A stretch of 39,822 nt of DNA from Bacteroidia bacterium (GTDB lineage Bacteria > Bacteroidota > Bacteroidia > Flavobacteriales > Flavobacteriaceae): positions 1 through 39,822 of the forward strand of contig JAUIKY010000033.1 in the NCBI GenBank assembly GCA_030430535.1, written 5' to 3'. Under the pieces are notes generated by a model. That model was not told where the DNA came from, did no database searches, and saw nothing but the letters and a program-made list of their open reading frames with translations. Positions 17,196-24,657 of this stretch are shown here, one piece after another; positions within the stretch are counted from its first letter, which is position 1; every line of letters begins with the position of its first letter. The translations under genes were made by a program, and so were the position numbers.

Positions 17196-17834
17196 ATGGC
17201 ATTAGTAGGAAAAAAATTTCCAGATTTAAATGTTGACGCAATGAACGACATGGGCGACACTTTTAAATTGAACGTTCTTGAAACCGCAAGAGACAACAAG
17301 AAAAAAGTAGTTTTGTTTTGGTACCCAAAAGATTTCACTTTTGTATGTCCAACAGAATTGCACGCTTTCCAAGCTGCTTTACCAGAATTTGAAAAGCGTA
17401 ACACTGTAGTAATCGGTGCTTCTTGTGATACTCCAGAGGTTCACTTTGCTTGGTTAAACACTGCTAAAGATAACGGTGGTATTGAAGGTGTAACCTACCC
17501 TATTATTGCAGATAGCAACAGAAACTTATCTAGCATTTTAGGTATTTTGGACATTACCAACGAAACTTTTGACGAAGCTACCGGAACCGTACAAGTTGAA
17601 GGTGACAATGTAACTTACAGAGCCACTTACATTATCGATGAAGACGGTGTGGTACAGCACGAAAGCATCAACAACATGCCTTTAGGAAGAAACGTAAACG
17701 AGTACATCCGTTTGGTTGACGCCTTAACTCACGTACAGGAAAAAGGTGAAGTTTGTCCAGCAAACTGGGAAGAAGGCAAAGAAGCTATGAGCGCAAACGC
17801 TAAAGCTACTGCAGAGTATTTAGCTAAAAACTAA
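17196..17834 (+). CDS. 2-Cys peroxiredoxin (AhpC/Prx1 type)
   Basis: 212-residue thiol peroxidase reducing H2O2 and organic peroxides in the cytoplasm. The peroxidatic Cys51 lies in DFTFVCPTELHAF, and the resolving Cys187 in GEVCPANW, which is the typical 2-Cys layout. The GASCDTPEVHFAWL and TYIIDEDGVVQH segments confirm the family. The thioredoxin gene about 190 bp downstream is a plausible reductant. Its codon choice looks more biased towards preferred codons than that of its neighbours, which fits high expression. Confidence 0.95.
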   Translation: MALVGKKFPDLNVDAMNDMGDTFKLNVLETARDNKKKVVLFWYPKDFTFVCPTELHAFQAALPEFEKRNTVVIGASCDTPEVHFAWLNTAKDNGGIEGVTYPIIADSNRNLSSILGILDITNETFDEATGTVQVEGDNVTYRATYIIDEDGVVQHESINNMPLGRNVNEYIRLVDALTHVQEKGEVCPANWEEGKEAMSANAKATAEYLAKN

Positions 17835-17842
17835 TTTATACA

Positions 17843-18005
17843 GAGGCTGTCTTAATAAGAGTGTCATTCTTCCCCGCTAGATATCGGGGAAGAATCTCTA
17901 AAATATGAATCCTTAATTTTCAGTATGATGAGATTTCTCGACTTAAGTTTATCTTGAGCGAAGCCGAAAGGCTCGAAATGACAAAAATACTTTTGAGACA
18001 GCTTC
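17843..18005. mobile_element. MITE-like element with terminal inverted repeats, no coding capacity
   Basis: 163-bp non-coding element between the peroxiredoxin and thioredoxin genes. The left end GAGGCTGTCTTAATAAGAGT...GTCATT pairs with the right end AATGAC...ACTTTTGAGACAGCTTC (imperfect inverted termini of about 25 nt). Inside is a perfect 11-bp hairpin (ATTCTTCCCCG / CGGGGAAGAAT, 17866-17895) and a TCGACTT...GAGCGAAGCCGAAAGGCTCGA segment (17934-17976). Flavobacterial genomes carry many such AGGCTGTCT-ended repeats. No clear target-site duplication is visible. Confidence 0.7.
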
Positions 18006-18023
18006 TACTTAAAAAATATAAAA

Positions 18024-18338
18024 ATGGTTAAAGAATTAGAAAAAGACAATTTAAACGACATTGTTTCGGGTAATGAAACCGTTGTGGTTCAGTTTTCGGC
18101 TACTTGGTGTGGAAATTGTAGAATTATGAAACCTAAGTTCAAAAAGCTGGCTACCGAAAACGAGAATGCTACTTTTGTTGTGGTAGATGCCGAAAAGTTT
18201 CCGGAATCACGAAAGTTGGCTACAGTTGATAACTTACCAACCTTTGCTACGTTTAAAAATGGCGCATTTGTTAATCAGGTTCAAACCAATAAGTTTGATG
18301 TATTAAAAGATTTAGTAAATGAAGTTACCGGTAATTAA
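18024..18338 (+). CDS. Thioredoxin family protein
   Basis: 104-residue thioredoxin fold. The active site is ATWCGNCRIMKP (Cys29, Cys32), so the dipeptide is Gly-Asn rather than the Gly-Pro of standard thioredoxin. VDNLPTFATFKNG provides the cis-Pro loop. There is no signal peptide, so it is cytoplasmic. It overlaps the next gene by 20 bp and follows the peroxiredoxin gene, suggesting a peroxide-reduction set. Confidence 0.92.
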   Translation: MVKELEKDNLNDIVSGNETVVVQFSATWCGNCRIMKPKFKKLATENENATFVVVDAEKFPESRKLATVDNLPTFATFKNGAFVNQVQTNKFDVLKDLVNEVTGN

Positions 18339-18576
18339 GCATTTAACACAGTTTATTGAGCAAAACGATGAAGACTACATCATCGAAACCGTTGAAACCC
18401 TTGAAGCCCTAACCGAAGTCCCTTCTTTAAAGGATGAAGAGTTGGATGTTATTGGCGAACTGATTTCGAATATGTACGGTGCTCTAGAAGTCAACAAAAT
18501 GATAAAGAATGGCACTGACAAAAAAGAAGCTCTAAACACCTTTATGTCGAGAGTATTGGGCTCCATTGACAAATAA
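18319..18576 (+). CDS. Small helical protein, DUF6952-like, coupled to thioredoxin
   Basis: 85-residue acidic helical protein (MKLPVIKHLTQFIEQNDEDY at the start, DEELDVIGELISNMYGALEV in the middle). The family assignment (DUF6952) is from memory of flavobacterial gene order and is tentative. The ATG lies inside the thioredoxin gene (20-bp overlap), so translation is coupled. A terminator follows at 18612-18647. A role in thiol redox handling is inferred from context only. Confidence 0.7.
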   Translation: MKLPVIKHLTQFIEQNDEDYIIETVETLEALTEVPSLKDEELDVIGELISNMYGALEVNKMIKNGTDKKEALNTFMSRVLGSIDK

Positions 18577-18611
18577 ATAAAATAGCCATTTCTACACAGG
18601 ATTCAGAATAA

Positions 18612-18647
18612 AAAAAAACAGGTAAAATAAATTTCACCTGTTTTTTT
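18612..18647 (+). terminator. Rho-independent terminator after the thioredoxin operon
   Basis: AAAAAAACAGGT pairs with ACCTGTTTTTTT over a 12-nt loop, 36 nt downstream of the last stop codon, and ends in a T-run. Being symmetric, it could also act on the opposite strand. Confidence 0.85.
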
Positions 18648-18746
18648 GGTTGGTTAGCTATTAATCATTTCTTATGATGGGTATACCGCATTATAGGAAA
18701 TCTATCCAAATATAGACTTTACACTAAGCTTTGAAAATAACAAATG

Positions 18747-19343
18747 TTAATTGTCCAATATTTTTTTTCTTATTCTACTTAATTGCACCGGTGTAATACC
18801 CAAATATGATGCGATATGATATTGCGAAATTAATCGGTCTATGTTAGGGTGTTCCTTTCTCAATTCCAAATAACGTTCTGTTGCATCCAAAGAGATTAAA
18901 TCAACCAGACGTTTTTCATATTGCATGTAAACCATTTCTAGTACCTTGCTGTAAAATCTTTTAAGCACGGTGCTTTTATTATAAAGTTGCATTAGCTTGG
19001 CATAATCTACTTCGTAAAGTTCACATTCCGAAATAGTTTCAAATACAAATCTGGAGGGCTGCTTTTTAACCAAAGCCGTTAACGGCCCCATAAAAGACGT
19101 TGGAAAATAAAAACTCTTGTTATACTCCTTTCCCGACTCTGTACTTAAATAACAACGGATAATCCCCGATACCAATAAATATACCTTGGTTGGTACCTCA
19201 TTGAATTTTACAACTTGATGCCCAGCCTTAACTCTTTTAAACTCGCTAATGCTTTCGAGCTCCCTGAACAAATCTTCTGGAATATCTCCAACGGAATTTA
19301 AAAACTCAAAACTGCTATTAATCTTTTGGGTGGTCTCTAACAA
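18747..19343 (-). CDS. Crp/Fnr family transcriptional regulator
   Basis: 198-residue regulator with an N-terminal cyclic-nucleotide-binding-like beta barrel (KAGHQVVKFNEVPTKVYLLVSGIIRCYL, FYFPTSFMGPL) and a C-terminal winged helix-turn-helix with ISQYHIASYLGITPVQLSRIRKKI. The barrel lacks the classic cAMP-binding signature (RxS) and there is no Fnr-type Cys cluster, so the ligand is unknown, as is usual for Bacteroidota members. The only upstream in-frame initiator is TTG at 19343, right after an in-frame stop. No ATG serves the N-terminus. It is monocistronic. Confidence 0.88.
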   Translation of the reverse strand: MLETTQKINSSFEFLNSVGDIPEDLFRELESISEFKRVKAGHQVVKFNEVPTKVYLLVSGIIRCYLSTESGKEYNKSFYFPTSFMGPLTALVKKQPSRFVFETISECELYEVDYAKLMQLYNKSTVLKRFYSKVLEMVYMQYEKRLVDLISLDATERYLELRKEHPNIDRLISQYHIASYLGITPVQLSRIRKKILDN

Positions 19344-19508
19344 ACCTTAGTATATTATATTTTTAAACTTTTCACTACGCCAGTTTACTTTTCGAATATC
19401 GAAAATAATGCCTTTTTGATTTATGCTCAAAATTTATCCACCATGAGCAAATTTACTTGTTTAGTTGTATATACAACAATTAAAAACCCATTTGAAAATC
19501 AAATGTAT

Positions 19509-19544
19509 AAAAAAAGCCCTAAACTTTCGTTTAGGACTTTTTTG
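19509..19544 (-). terminator. Rho-independent terminator of the coiled-coil membrane protein gene
   Basis: A 14-bp stem with one mismatch (AAAAAGCCCTAAAC / GTTTAGGACTTTTT) and a TTTC loop, about 27 nt after the stop codon at 19571 on the minus strand, flanked by T-runs. It could also serve the opposite strand. Confidence 0.8.
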
Positions 19545-19570
19545 TTAAACCTTAAGTGTTAAATAAAGAT

Positions 19571-20455
19571 TTATTTTAAAGTAAATTCAGAGGTTGAAAC
19601 CAAGTCTTTTTCATTGAATACGTTTACAACATAACGGCCTTCTTCAAAATTGCTATCGCCTTTTGAGGCCACAAATTCGCAAACATTTAAACTGGCATTT
19701 TCATAATTAAACTTACTGATTACGCTATAATTCAATGTTTTTTCACCAAACTGCACTTGCTCGTTCAATCCTAGAACATTGTTTTTAGGACCAATAACCT
19801 GTACATAAAGTTCTTGGTCGCCTTCAGAAACCAATGCATTTTTAGCTACAGTGAAGCATACTCTAATTTTATCTACTCTCCTAGCTCTTTCTGTTGGAAT
19901 TAATTTGCCTGAAGTTCTTTCAATAACACCAAAACCTTTAAGCCCAACAGTATTTAAAGCCGATGCGTTTTCAACTACTTCAGCCAAAGCGTTGTTTTGT
20001 ACCAATAGCGAATCGGTAAAAATAGTACGCTCTTCCAAACGCACTCGCGTACTGTCAAGCGAAGTAGCCAAATATGAATTCTCTATACGTAACGAATCAT
20101 TTTGAGCCAACAATACATCCATTTCCTTTTGTAAGGATAGGTACTTGCTTTTATATCTCCACAAACTTTTTACGTTGGTTTCAGAAATTTTCAACGAATC
20201 GATTAACCCTTGAATGCGGGCTCTGGCCTCTACCAAATCGGCGTTGGCTATTTCGTTTTCACCAATAGCTTCATCATACTGCTTCGCCATGGCGTTTAAA
20301 TCGTTCATTACCAATTCTTTTTCAGCAGTTAGTTCTTTTTGGGTTTCGTTACTTTTCTTATACAAATTCATGGTATAAAAACCGGTTGCCAAAAACAGAA
20401 CCAGTGCGATACCCAATGCTACTTTAAGCCCTGTGTTACTTTTGTTATTTTCCAT
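19571..20455 (-). CDS. Membrane-anchored coiled-coil protein of unknown function
   Basis: 294 residues: a short cytoplasmic N-terminus, one TM helix (about 10-30), a long coiled coil (about 33-165, heptads through LTAEKELVMNDLNAMAKQYD and LQKEMDVLLAQNDSLRIENS), then a C-terminal beta-rich domain (about 185-294) with KIRVCFTVAKNALV and VQVIGPKNNVLGL. The single TM with the bulk outside suggests a periplasmic or envelope structural role, which is inference. Similar proteins are widespread in flavobacteria without an assigned function. Confidence 0.75.
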   Translation of the reverse strand: MENNKSNTGLKVALGIALVLFLATGFYTMNLYKKSNETQKELTAEKELVMNDLNAMAKQYDEAIGENEIANADLVEARARIQGLIDSLKISETNVKSLWRYKSKYLSLQKEMDVLLAQNDSLRIENSYLATSLDSTRVRLEERTIFTDSLLVQNNALAEVVENASALNTVGLKGFGVIERTSGKLIPTERARRVDKIRVCFTVAKNALVSEGDQELYVQVIGPKNNVLGLNEQVQFGEKTLNYSVISKFNYENASLNVCEFVASKGDSNFEEGRYVVNVFNEKDLVSTSEFTLK

Positions 20456-20567
20456 AATCTTTAATTTAATGTGTTAAGGTTAAATTTTTGTTTAATCTAA
20501 TTAATTTTATAAAACTATAAACAAATAATGCCGTATTTTTAATATTCAAACCCATTTAAAAAAACCT

Positions 20568-21587
20568 ATGGATAAACTCGTTTTGTTTAATAGCGCCACC
20601 CGGAACAAACTTTTAAGTAAACGCTCTGGTGAGTCTAAGTTTGGTCAACATGTTCAAACATTAACCAGCATTTCCAATATATACGAACAACTTTGTAATT
20701 TGGATGTTAACTACGTTATTTTAGGTTTACCGGAAGATGTCGGGGTATTTGCCAACCACGGCAAAACAGGTACTGCCAACGCCTGGAATACGGCTCTAAA
20801 AAGCTTGCTTAATATTCAGAGCAATACACATACCCACGCCGCCGATGTTCTTATTTTGGGCCATTTGGATTTTACCGAAGCACTTAACGAAATCGCAAAA
20901 TTAAAACTGACCAAAAAGAAGGATGTCCTAAAAGCCAGAAAATGGGTTGAAAAAATGGATACCGAGGTATCTTATATTATCCATCAAATTGTTTCAGCAG
21001 GTAAAATTCCAATCGTAATTGGCGGCGGACACAACAATGCCTACGGAAACATAAAAGGCAGCAGCTTAGCCCTAAACAACCCCATAAATGCAGTTAATTT
21101 AGATGCCCACACCGATTTTAGGTCTGTTGAAGGGCGGCACAGTGGAAACGGTTTCAGTTACGCTTTCACGGAAGGTTTTTTGGAAAATTATTTCGTTTTT
21201 GGGCTGCATGAAATTTATACTTCAGATGCGATTTTCAGCACTTTTGAAAATTCAAAATATTTGGATTACAACACTTTTGAAAGCTTGGAAATTAGAAAAG
21301 AACGCCGATTTAAAAAAGAACTGGCACGCGCCACCGAACATGTTACCGCTAACCATTTCGGTATTGAAATAGACTGCGATGCTATTGAAAACATACCCAG
21401 TAGCGCCCAAACGCCCAGCGGATTTACTGTTAACCAAGCCCGACAATTTGTGAGTCATTTTGCGAATAACGAGTACGCTACATATTTGCATATTTGCGAA
21501 GCAGCACCAACAAAAAAATCGGCTGACCAAGTAGGTAAACTCATTACTTATTTGATAACGGATTTTATTAGGGCTAATAAAAAATAA
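20568..21587 (+). CDS. Arginase/formimidoylglutamase (ureohydrolase) family protein
   Basis: 339-residue ureohydrolase-fold enzyme. Metal-site motifs are degenerate but in order: GGGHNNAYG (family GGDHS), VNLDAHTDFR (DAHxD) and GIEIDCDAIENIP (SxDxDxxDP, with the Ser replaced). EGRHSGNGFSYA provides the substrate loop. These substitutions match the flavobacterial formimidoylglutamase-like branch rather than arginase itself. Its activity (N-formimidoyl-Glu, agmatine or another guanidino substrate) cannot be told from the sequence, and no hut genes are present nearby. Confidence 0.85.
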   Translation: MDKLVLFNSATRNKLLSKRSGESKFGQHVQTLTSISNIYEQLCNLDVNYVILGLPEDVGVFANHGKTGTANAWNTALKSLLNIQSNTHTHAADVLILGHLDFTEALNEIAKLKLTKKKDVLKARKWVEKMDTEVSYIIHQIVSAGKIPIVIGGGHNNAYGNIKGSSLALNNPINAVNLDAHTDFRSVEGRHSGNGFSYAFTEGFLENYFVFGLHEIYTSDAIFSTFENSKYLDYNTFESLEIRKERRFKKELARATEHVTANHFGIEIDCDAIENIPSSAQTPSGFTVNQARQFVSHFANNEYATYLHICEAAPTKKSADQVGKLITYLITDFIRANKK

Positions 21588-21594
21588 TACTATA

Positions 21595-21684
21595 GCGTCA
21601 TTCCGAATTTATTTCGGAATCTCATAATACAGATAAAATCTAATGAGAACTGAAACGCTCTTCGACTCCGCTCTGGATGACAAC
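21595..21684. repeat. REP-like non-coding repeat
   Basis: Starts GCGTCATTCCGAATTT, with an ATTCCGAA / TTCGGAAT hairpin (8-bp stem), and ends CTCTTCGACTCCGCTCTGGATGACA. It sits between the convergent arginase-family gene and the 564-aa membrane protein gene. It shares the TCGACTnCGCTC core with other repeats in the window. Confidence 0.6.
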
Positions 21685-21698
21685 TGCTATTTTAAAAT

Positions 21699-23393
21699 TT
21701 ACTTAGCGGCCTTCAAAGAATCAATTTGCTTTTGCAACCTTTCAAGTAATTCGGTTTTTTCGTCTCTAACAGGAACGACTTGGGCCAAAGAATCTTTTAC
21801 GGTTTCAGCCAAATCAATTTCTTTCTTTTCCTCAACAAAATAATAGCCAATGCCCTCGCTGGCGCGCCATGCTTCGTTAAGTTGGTCGTAAACGGTTTTA
21901 TCCCACTGACTGGGGTGTTTTACATCAATCCAAACTACATCGCGGTACTCGCTATCTACCAATACCAAATCGGGTGTTGCCGAACCGTCAAACTGTTGCG
22001 CATTTTTGTCGCTAATGGCCGAAACCGTTCCCATAAAAAACAGGCGCTTTTTACCGGCAATATTTTTAATGTAAGGTCGAAATTCCACTGGTGTATTGGC
22101 GCTCCAGTCGTATTCCTTACGCGATTCCTTTACTTTTAAAGGCATGGCCGAAACTCCAGCGTAACCTTGCTTTTTGGCGGCATGGTTGTAATAATACAGT
22201 TTATCGGTACCATCTGCAGGCACAAATACACTAAAACTTAAACTGGTACGCTCATCGCCAACGGGCTCTAAACCAAACCAATGGTATAGGCCGCTGTAGG
22301 CATCCACATCGGTTTCAGAAAAATCGAAATCGGTAACATACGGCTGCTGGTTTTGATCTTTAGGCATGGTTGGGATTTTTACGGCTGTTTCCATATTCCA
22401 TGGTAACGGGTCGCTAAATCCCCCCAAAAATTTTAAGGATTCCGCTTGCAATCGCGATACCTTTTCAGCCAAGGTGTTTTGACGTGTTAAATAAGGATGG
22501 TTTTTCATTTCCTCTGGACTCACATAAGTGCCTTTCCCGATTAAAATACGCTCGATGTAATCGTTAAAATCGTGCTCGCCGCTATCAATTACCATTACGC
22601 CACCAAAGGTTGGATACGGAAACAAAAAGCCCTTCCATTTAATCAAGCTCACCACTTCTACCCATTGCCCAGAATCATTTTTCATGTAATAGGTGTCGCT
22701 GGGTTCCATGGTAAATAATTGGAAAATATTGAAACGTTGCACCACCGCGTTATAGGTGTTTCGGCTAAACTTTAATGATTCACCTATGGAAAATGTTACA
22801 GGAATTCGGTTTTCACTTGAAAACCTCGGAAACGGTGTGGTACTGGAAACGGCAAACACTTCCTCGGTATTATCGGTCATGCCCTGCCACATATATTTTT
22901 CGGTGGGCTGAATGGCCATGGTCCATTTATTTTCGTTACCAATGCGCACCAAATGCGGCAGCGATACATCTTTTGTTTCGCCCACACTTTCGTTAGCCAT
23001 GGAAAAAATATTTCGTAATGGCTGAATGCGTTCGTTTTGTGTTAATGGCAACTCGTTGATTTCAACTTTATTCAAATGGTTGAACACATTGTAGGTTTTC
23101 ATATAATCGTACATTTTGAAATGCCACCCCACTACATACAGCAGCCCGAAAAAAATGAGCAACAACGTTAAAATGCTTAATCTACCACCCGTACTGGCCG
23201 ATTTTCTAAATTTCCGAAGGCCGAAAAATAGCACCAAGGCACTAAGCAGGATAACGAAAATATATTTCCTGATGAATAATAAAGCTGGTTGGTAATCATC
23301 ACGCAAAACAAAAAGCGCAATTAATAAAATAATGGAAACAATTATGGTTATTGTTTTTTGCTTTTTGCCCTTATTCCAGTAGTTTTTTATCAT
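21699..23393 (-). CDS. Large membrane protein of unknown function
   Basis: 564 residues: three TM helices at the N-terminus (about 14-31, 40-58, 73-92), then a soluble domain of about 460 residues that is probably extracytoplasmic. Visible stretches include PTEKYMWQGMTDNTEEVFAV, FNIFQLFTMEPSDTYYM, YPTFGGVMVIDSGEHDFNDY, YSGLYHWFGLEPVGDERTS and a short C-terminal coiled coil (LLERLQKQIDSLKAAK). The middle, with IERILIGKGTYVSPEEM and VTDFDFSETDVDAYSGLYHW, does not recall a named enzyme. It follows the AAA+ ATPase module on the same strand, separated by repeat-bearing gaps. Confidence 0.75.
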   Translation of the reverse strand: MIKNYWNKGKKQKTITIIVSIILLIALFVLRDDYQPALLFIRKYIFVILLSALVLFFGLRKFRKSASTGGRLSILTLLLIFFGLLYVVGWHFKMYDYMKTYNVFNHLNKVEINELPLTQNERIQPLRNIFSMANESVGETKDVSLPHLVRIGNENKWTMAIQPTEKYMWQGMTDNTEEVFAVSSTTPFPRFSSENRIPVTFSIGESLKFSRNTYNAVVQRFNIFQLFTMEPSDTYYMKNDSGQWVEVVSLIKWKGFLFPYPTFGGVMVIDSGEHDFNDYIERILIGKGTYVSPEEMKNHPYLTRQNTLAEKVSRLQAESLKFLGGFSDPLPWNMETAVKIPTMPKDQNQQPYVTDFDFSETDVDAYSGLYHWFGLEPVGDERTSLSFSVFVPADGTDKLYYYNHAAKKQGYAGVSAMPLKVKESRKEYDWSANTPVEFRPYIKNIAGKKRLFFMGTVSAISDKNAQQFDGSATPDLVLVDSEYRDVVWIDVKHPSQWDKTVYDQLNEAWRASEGIGYYFVEEKKEIDLAETVKDSLAQVVPVRDEKTELLERLQKQIDSLKAAK

Positions 23394-23404
23394 GTTTTAT
23401 ATTT

Positions 23405-23505
23405 TGTCATTGCGAAACTTTTGCAAAAAGTTGTGGCAATCTGTTCATGCGTATTTCGGTTTTCAATTGTAAAGATTATTTCGTCGTTCACTCCTCGTAA
23501 TGACA
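23405..23505. repeat. REP-like inverted repeat (GTCATTGCGA ... CTCGTAATGACA)
   Basis: Imperfect inverted repeat: TGTCATTGCGAAAC...GTGGCAATCTG on the left, AAAGATTATTTCGTCGTTCACTCCTCGTAATGACA on the right. It is the same family as the copies at 35521-35695 and the partial copy at 28517-28553. It lies between two minus-strand membrane protein genes. Confidence 0.65.
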
Positions 23506-23508
23506 TTT

Positions 23509-24054
23509 TTAAAGCAACCCCTTGTCCTTCAACCGCTCGCGAGCACTTTTTTCTTCATTTTTTGCAGGTTCGTTTTTGGGTGGCACACTTCGACTATGCT
23601 CAGTGTCCAAATTATCAATTTCCTTGGCGTCCTTGGTTTTTAAATCCTCAATAAAATCCTTTCCTTTTTCAATGGTATCGTGTACCATATCTTCCAATGA
23701 ATCGCTTTTTTCGTCTATCACTTCACTCGATTTAAAAATAAAATTGGCTAAATAGGTACCGAGCAATGTACCGACAATCATGGATGCAAAAATGGACACC
23801 GTAGCCACATCAATAGGGATTAAAAACCGCGTAATAACGATGCCTATTAAAAACAAAAAGCCAATGAATACCAATCGAATAATAAATTTTTGCTGATACA
23901 CAAACCCTGTTTTGTCGGATGCTTTCATTTGTAATTCTTTGGAATACATGAGTTTGTTAAAAAAACGGTATAGACCGTTTCCGTTGGATTCGCGCCAGTA
24001 AATTAATGCCCCAAAGAGTATGGATGCGATGAAGATGATTAATTCTAGTGTCAT
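23509..24054 (-). CDS. Membrane protein with acidic coiled tail, unknown function
   Basis: 181 residues. Helices at about 3-20, 57-76 and 83-104 anchor it in the membrane; the remainder is a charged cytoplasmic or periplasmic tail (KSSEVIDEKSDSLEDMVHDT, KEIDNLDTEHSRSVPPKNEP, ending ARERLKDKGLL). The DTEHSRSVPP stretch is encoded by a REP-like DNA motif (23588-23611), suggesting that a repeat was absorbed into the reading frame. It lies 115 bp upstream of the 564-aa membrane protein gene on the same strand. Confidence 0.7.
   Translation of the reverse strand: MTLELIIFIASILFGALIYWRESNGNGLYRFFNKLMYSKELQMKASDKTGFVYQQKFIIRLVFIGFLFLIGIVITRFLIPIDVATVSIFASMIVGTLLGTYLANFIFKSSEVIDEKSDSLEDMVHDTIEKGKDFIEDLKTKDAKEIDNLDTEHSRSVPPKNEPAKNEEKSARERLKDKGLL
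23588..23611. repeat. REP-like motif (ACTTCGACTATGCTCAGTGTCC) inside a coding region
   Basis: On the minus strand it reads GGACACTGAGCATAGTCGAAGT, which matches the GAGCGTAGTCGAAG type of repeat commonly seen between flavobacterial genes. Here it is read in frame near the C-terminus of the 181-residue membrane protein. Confidence 0.5.
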
Positions 24055-24063
24055 AGTTATATA

Positions 24064-24096
24064 GTTTGAAGCATGGAGTTAGAAGCTAGAAGTTTC
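24064..24096. repeat. Left iterated GAAGTT-type repeat next to the lipoprotein gene
   Basis: GTTTGAAG, then GGAGTTAGAAGCTAGAAGTTT: short iterations of (T/A)GAAG(T/C)T. The complementary strand of 24602-24657 carries the same units in the opposite orientation, so the two blocks form inverted brackets around the lipoprotein gene. Confidence 0.6.
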
Positions 24097-24117
24097 TTAC
24101 TCTTGTGCTTTAATTCT

Positions 24118-24546
24118 TTATTTTGTTCCTTTAATTGAGCTCAACACAGGTATTTCTATTTTTTCATTTTCGAACTTAAAAACAGCCATTAATTTAATTG
24201 GATTCCAGCCCTCTTTTGTTGGAGAGTATTCATATTCAAATTCATTAACTGTAAGATTTTCTAAAATCAATTTACGATTATTGTCGTTCAATATTTCATA
24301 AACATCATATTTAGGAATGTTCTCAATGTAATTGAAAACAAATTTTACTTTCGTTTTTTCATTAATCTTAAAACTCTCCTTATGTGCTTGTATTATTATA
24401 TTTGAACGAAATATTTTGTCCTTTTTTGATTTTGAAATAGAGTCCTTTAATTCAGATAGAGTATTTTCAAGAAAGGTTATTTGGTTTTTCAGTTCTTTAA
24501 TTTCACCATTTTTACACGAAAAAGAAATAAAAGCAATAAATATCAA
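24118..24546 (-). CDS. Small lipoprotein with coiled coil; N-terminus disturbed by a one-base slip
   Basis: About 142 residues from a TTG codon (24546). The lipobox-like FIAFISFSC is followed by KNGEIKELKNQITFLENTLS (coiled coil) and a beta-rich domain (KVKFVFNYIENIPKYDVYEI, PTKEGWNPIKLMAVFKFENE). An ATG at 24572-24570 lies upstream in the wrong frame. With seven instead of six A residues after it (24564-24569), the protein would start MKKITSILILIFIAFISFSC, a textbook lipoprotein signal. So this is either a slipped allele, a sequencing error, or a gene using the TTG. It is more AT-rich than its neighbours and is bracketed by inverted repeats. Confidence 0.6.
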   Translation of the reverse strand: MIFIAFISFSCKNGEIKELKNQITFLENTLSELKDSISKSKKDKIFRSNIIIQAHKESFKINEKTKVKFVFNYIENIPKYDVYEILNDNNRKLILENLTVNEFEYEYSPTKEGWNPIKLMAVFKFENEKIEIPVLSSIKGTK

Positions 24547-24601
24547 AATCAGTATAGATGTAATTTTTTCATATTGAGGATAACTTCATAATAAATATTC
24601 A

Positions 24602-24657
24602 AAACTTCAATTTTCACGCTTCCAACTCCAAGCTTCGAGCTTCAAACTTCTAACTCC
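24602..24657. repeat. Right iterated GAAGTT-type repeat, supplying the stop of the upstream gene
   Basis: On the minus strand it reads GGAGTTAGAAGTTTGAAGCT, then CGAAGCTTGGAGTTGGAAG, several iterations of the unit seen at 24064-24096. The first bases (24650-24657) form the last codons and TAG stop of the 413-residue gene, so the insertion touched that gene's 3' end. Confidence 0.6.

Noticed and set aside
17869-17892. Treating the TTCCCCG/CGGGGAA hairpin as the terminator of the peroxiredoxin gene
   Set aside because: It has no T-run after it and lies inside a repeat element with inverted ends, so it is better explained as part of that element.
24118-24546. Calling the lipoprotein gene a definite pseudogene
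   Set aside because: The rest of the frame is open and coding-like, and a TTG start or a one-base sequencing error could leave it functional.
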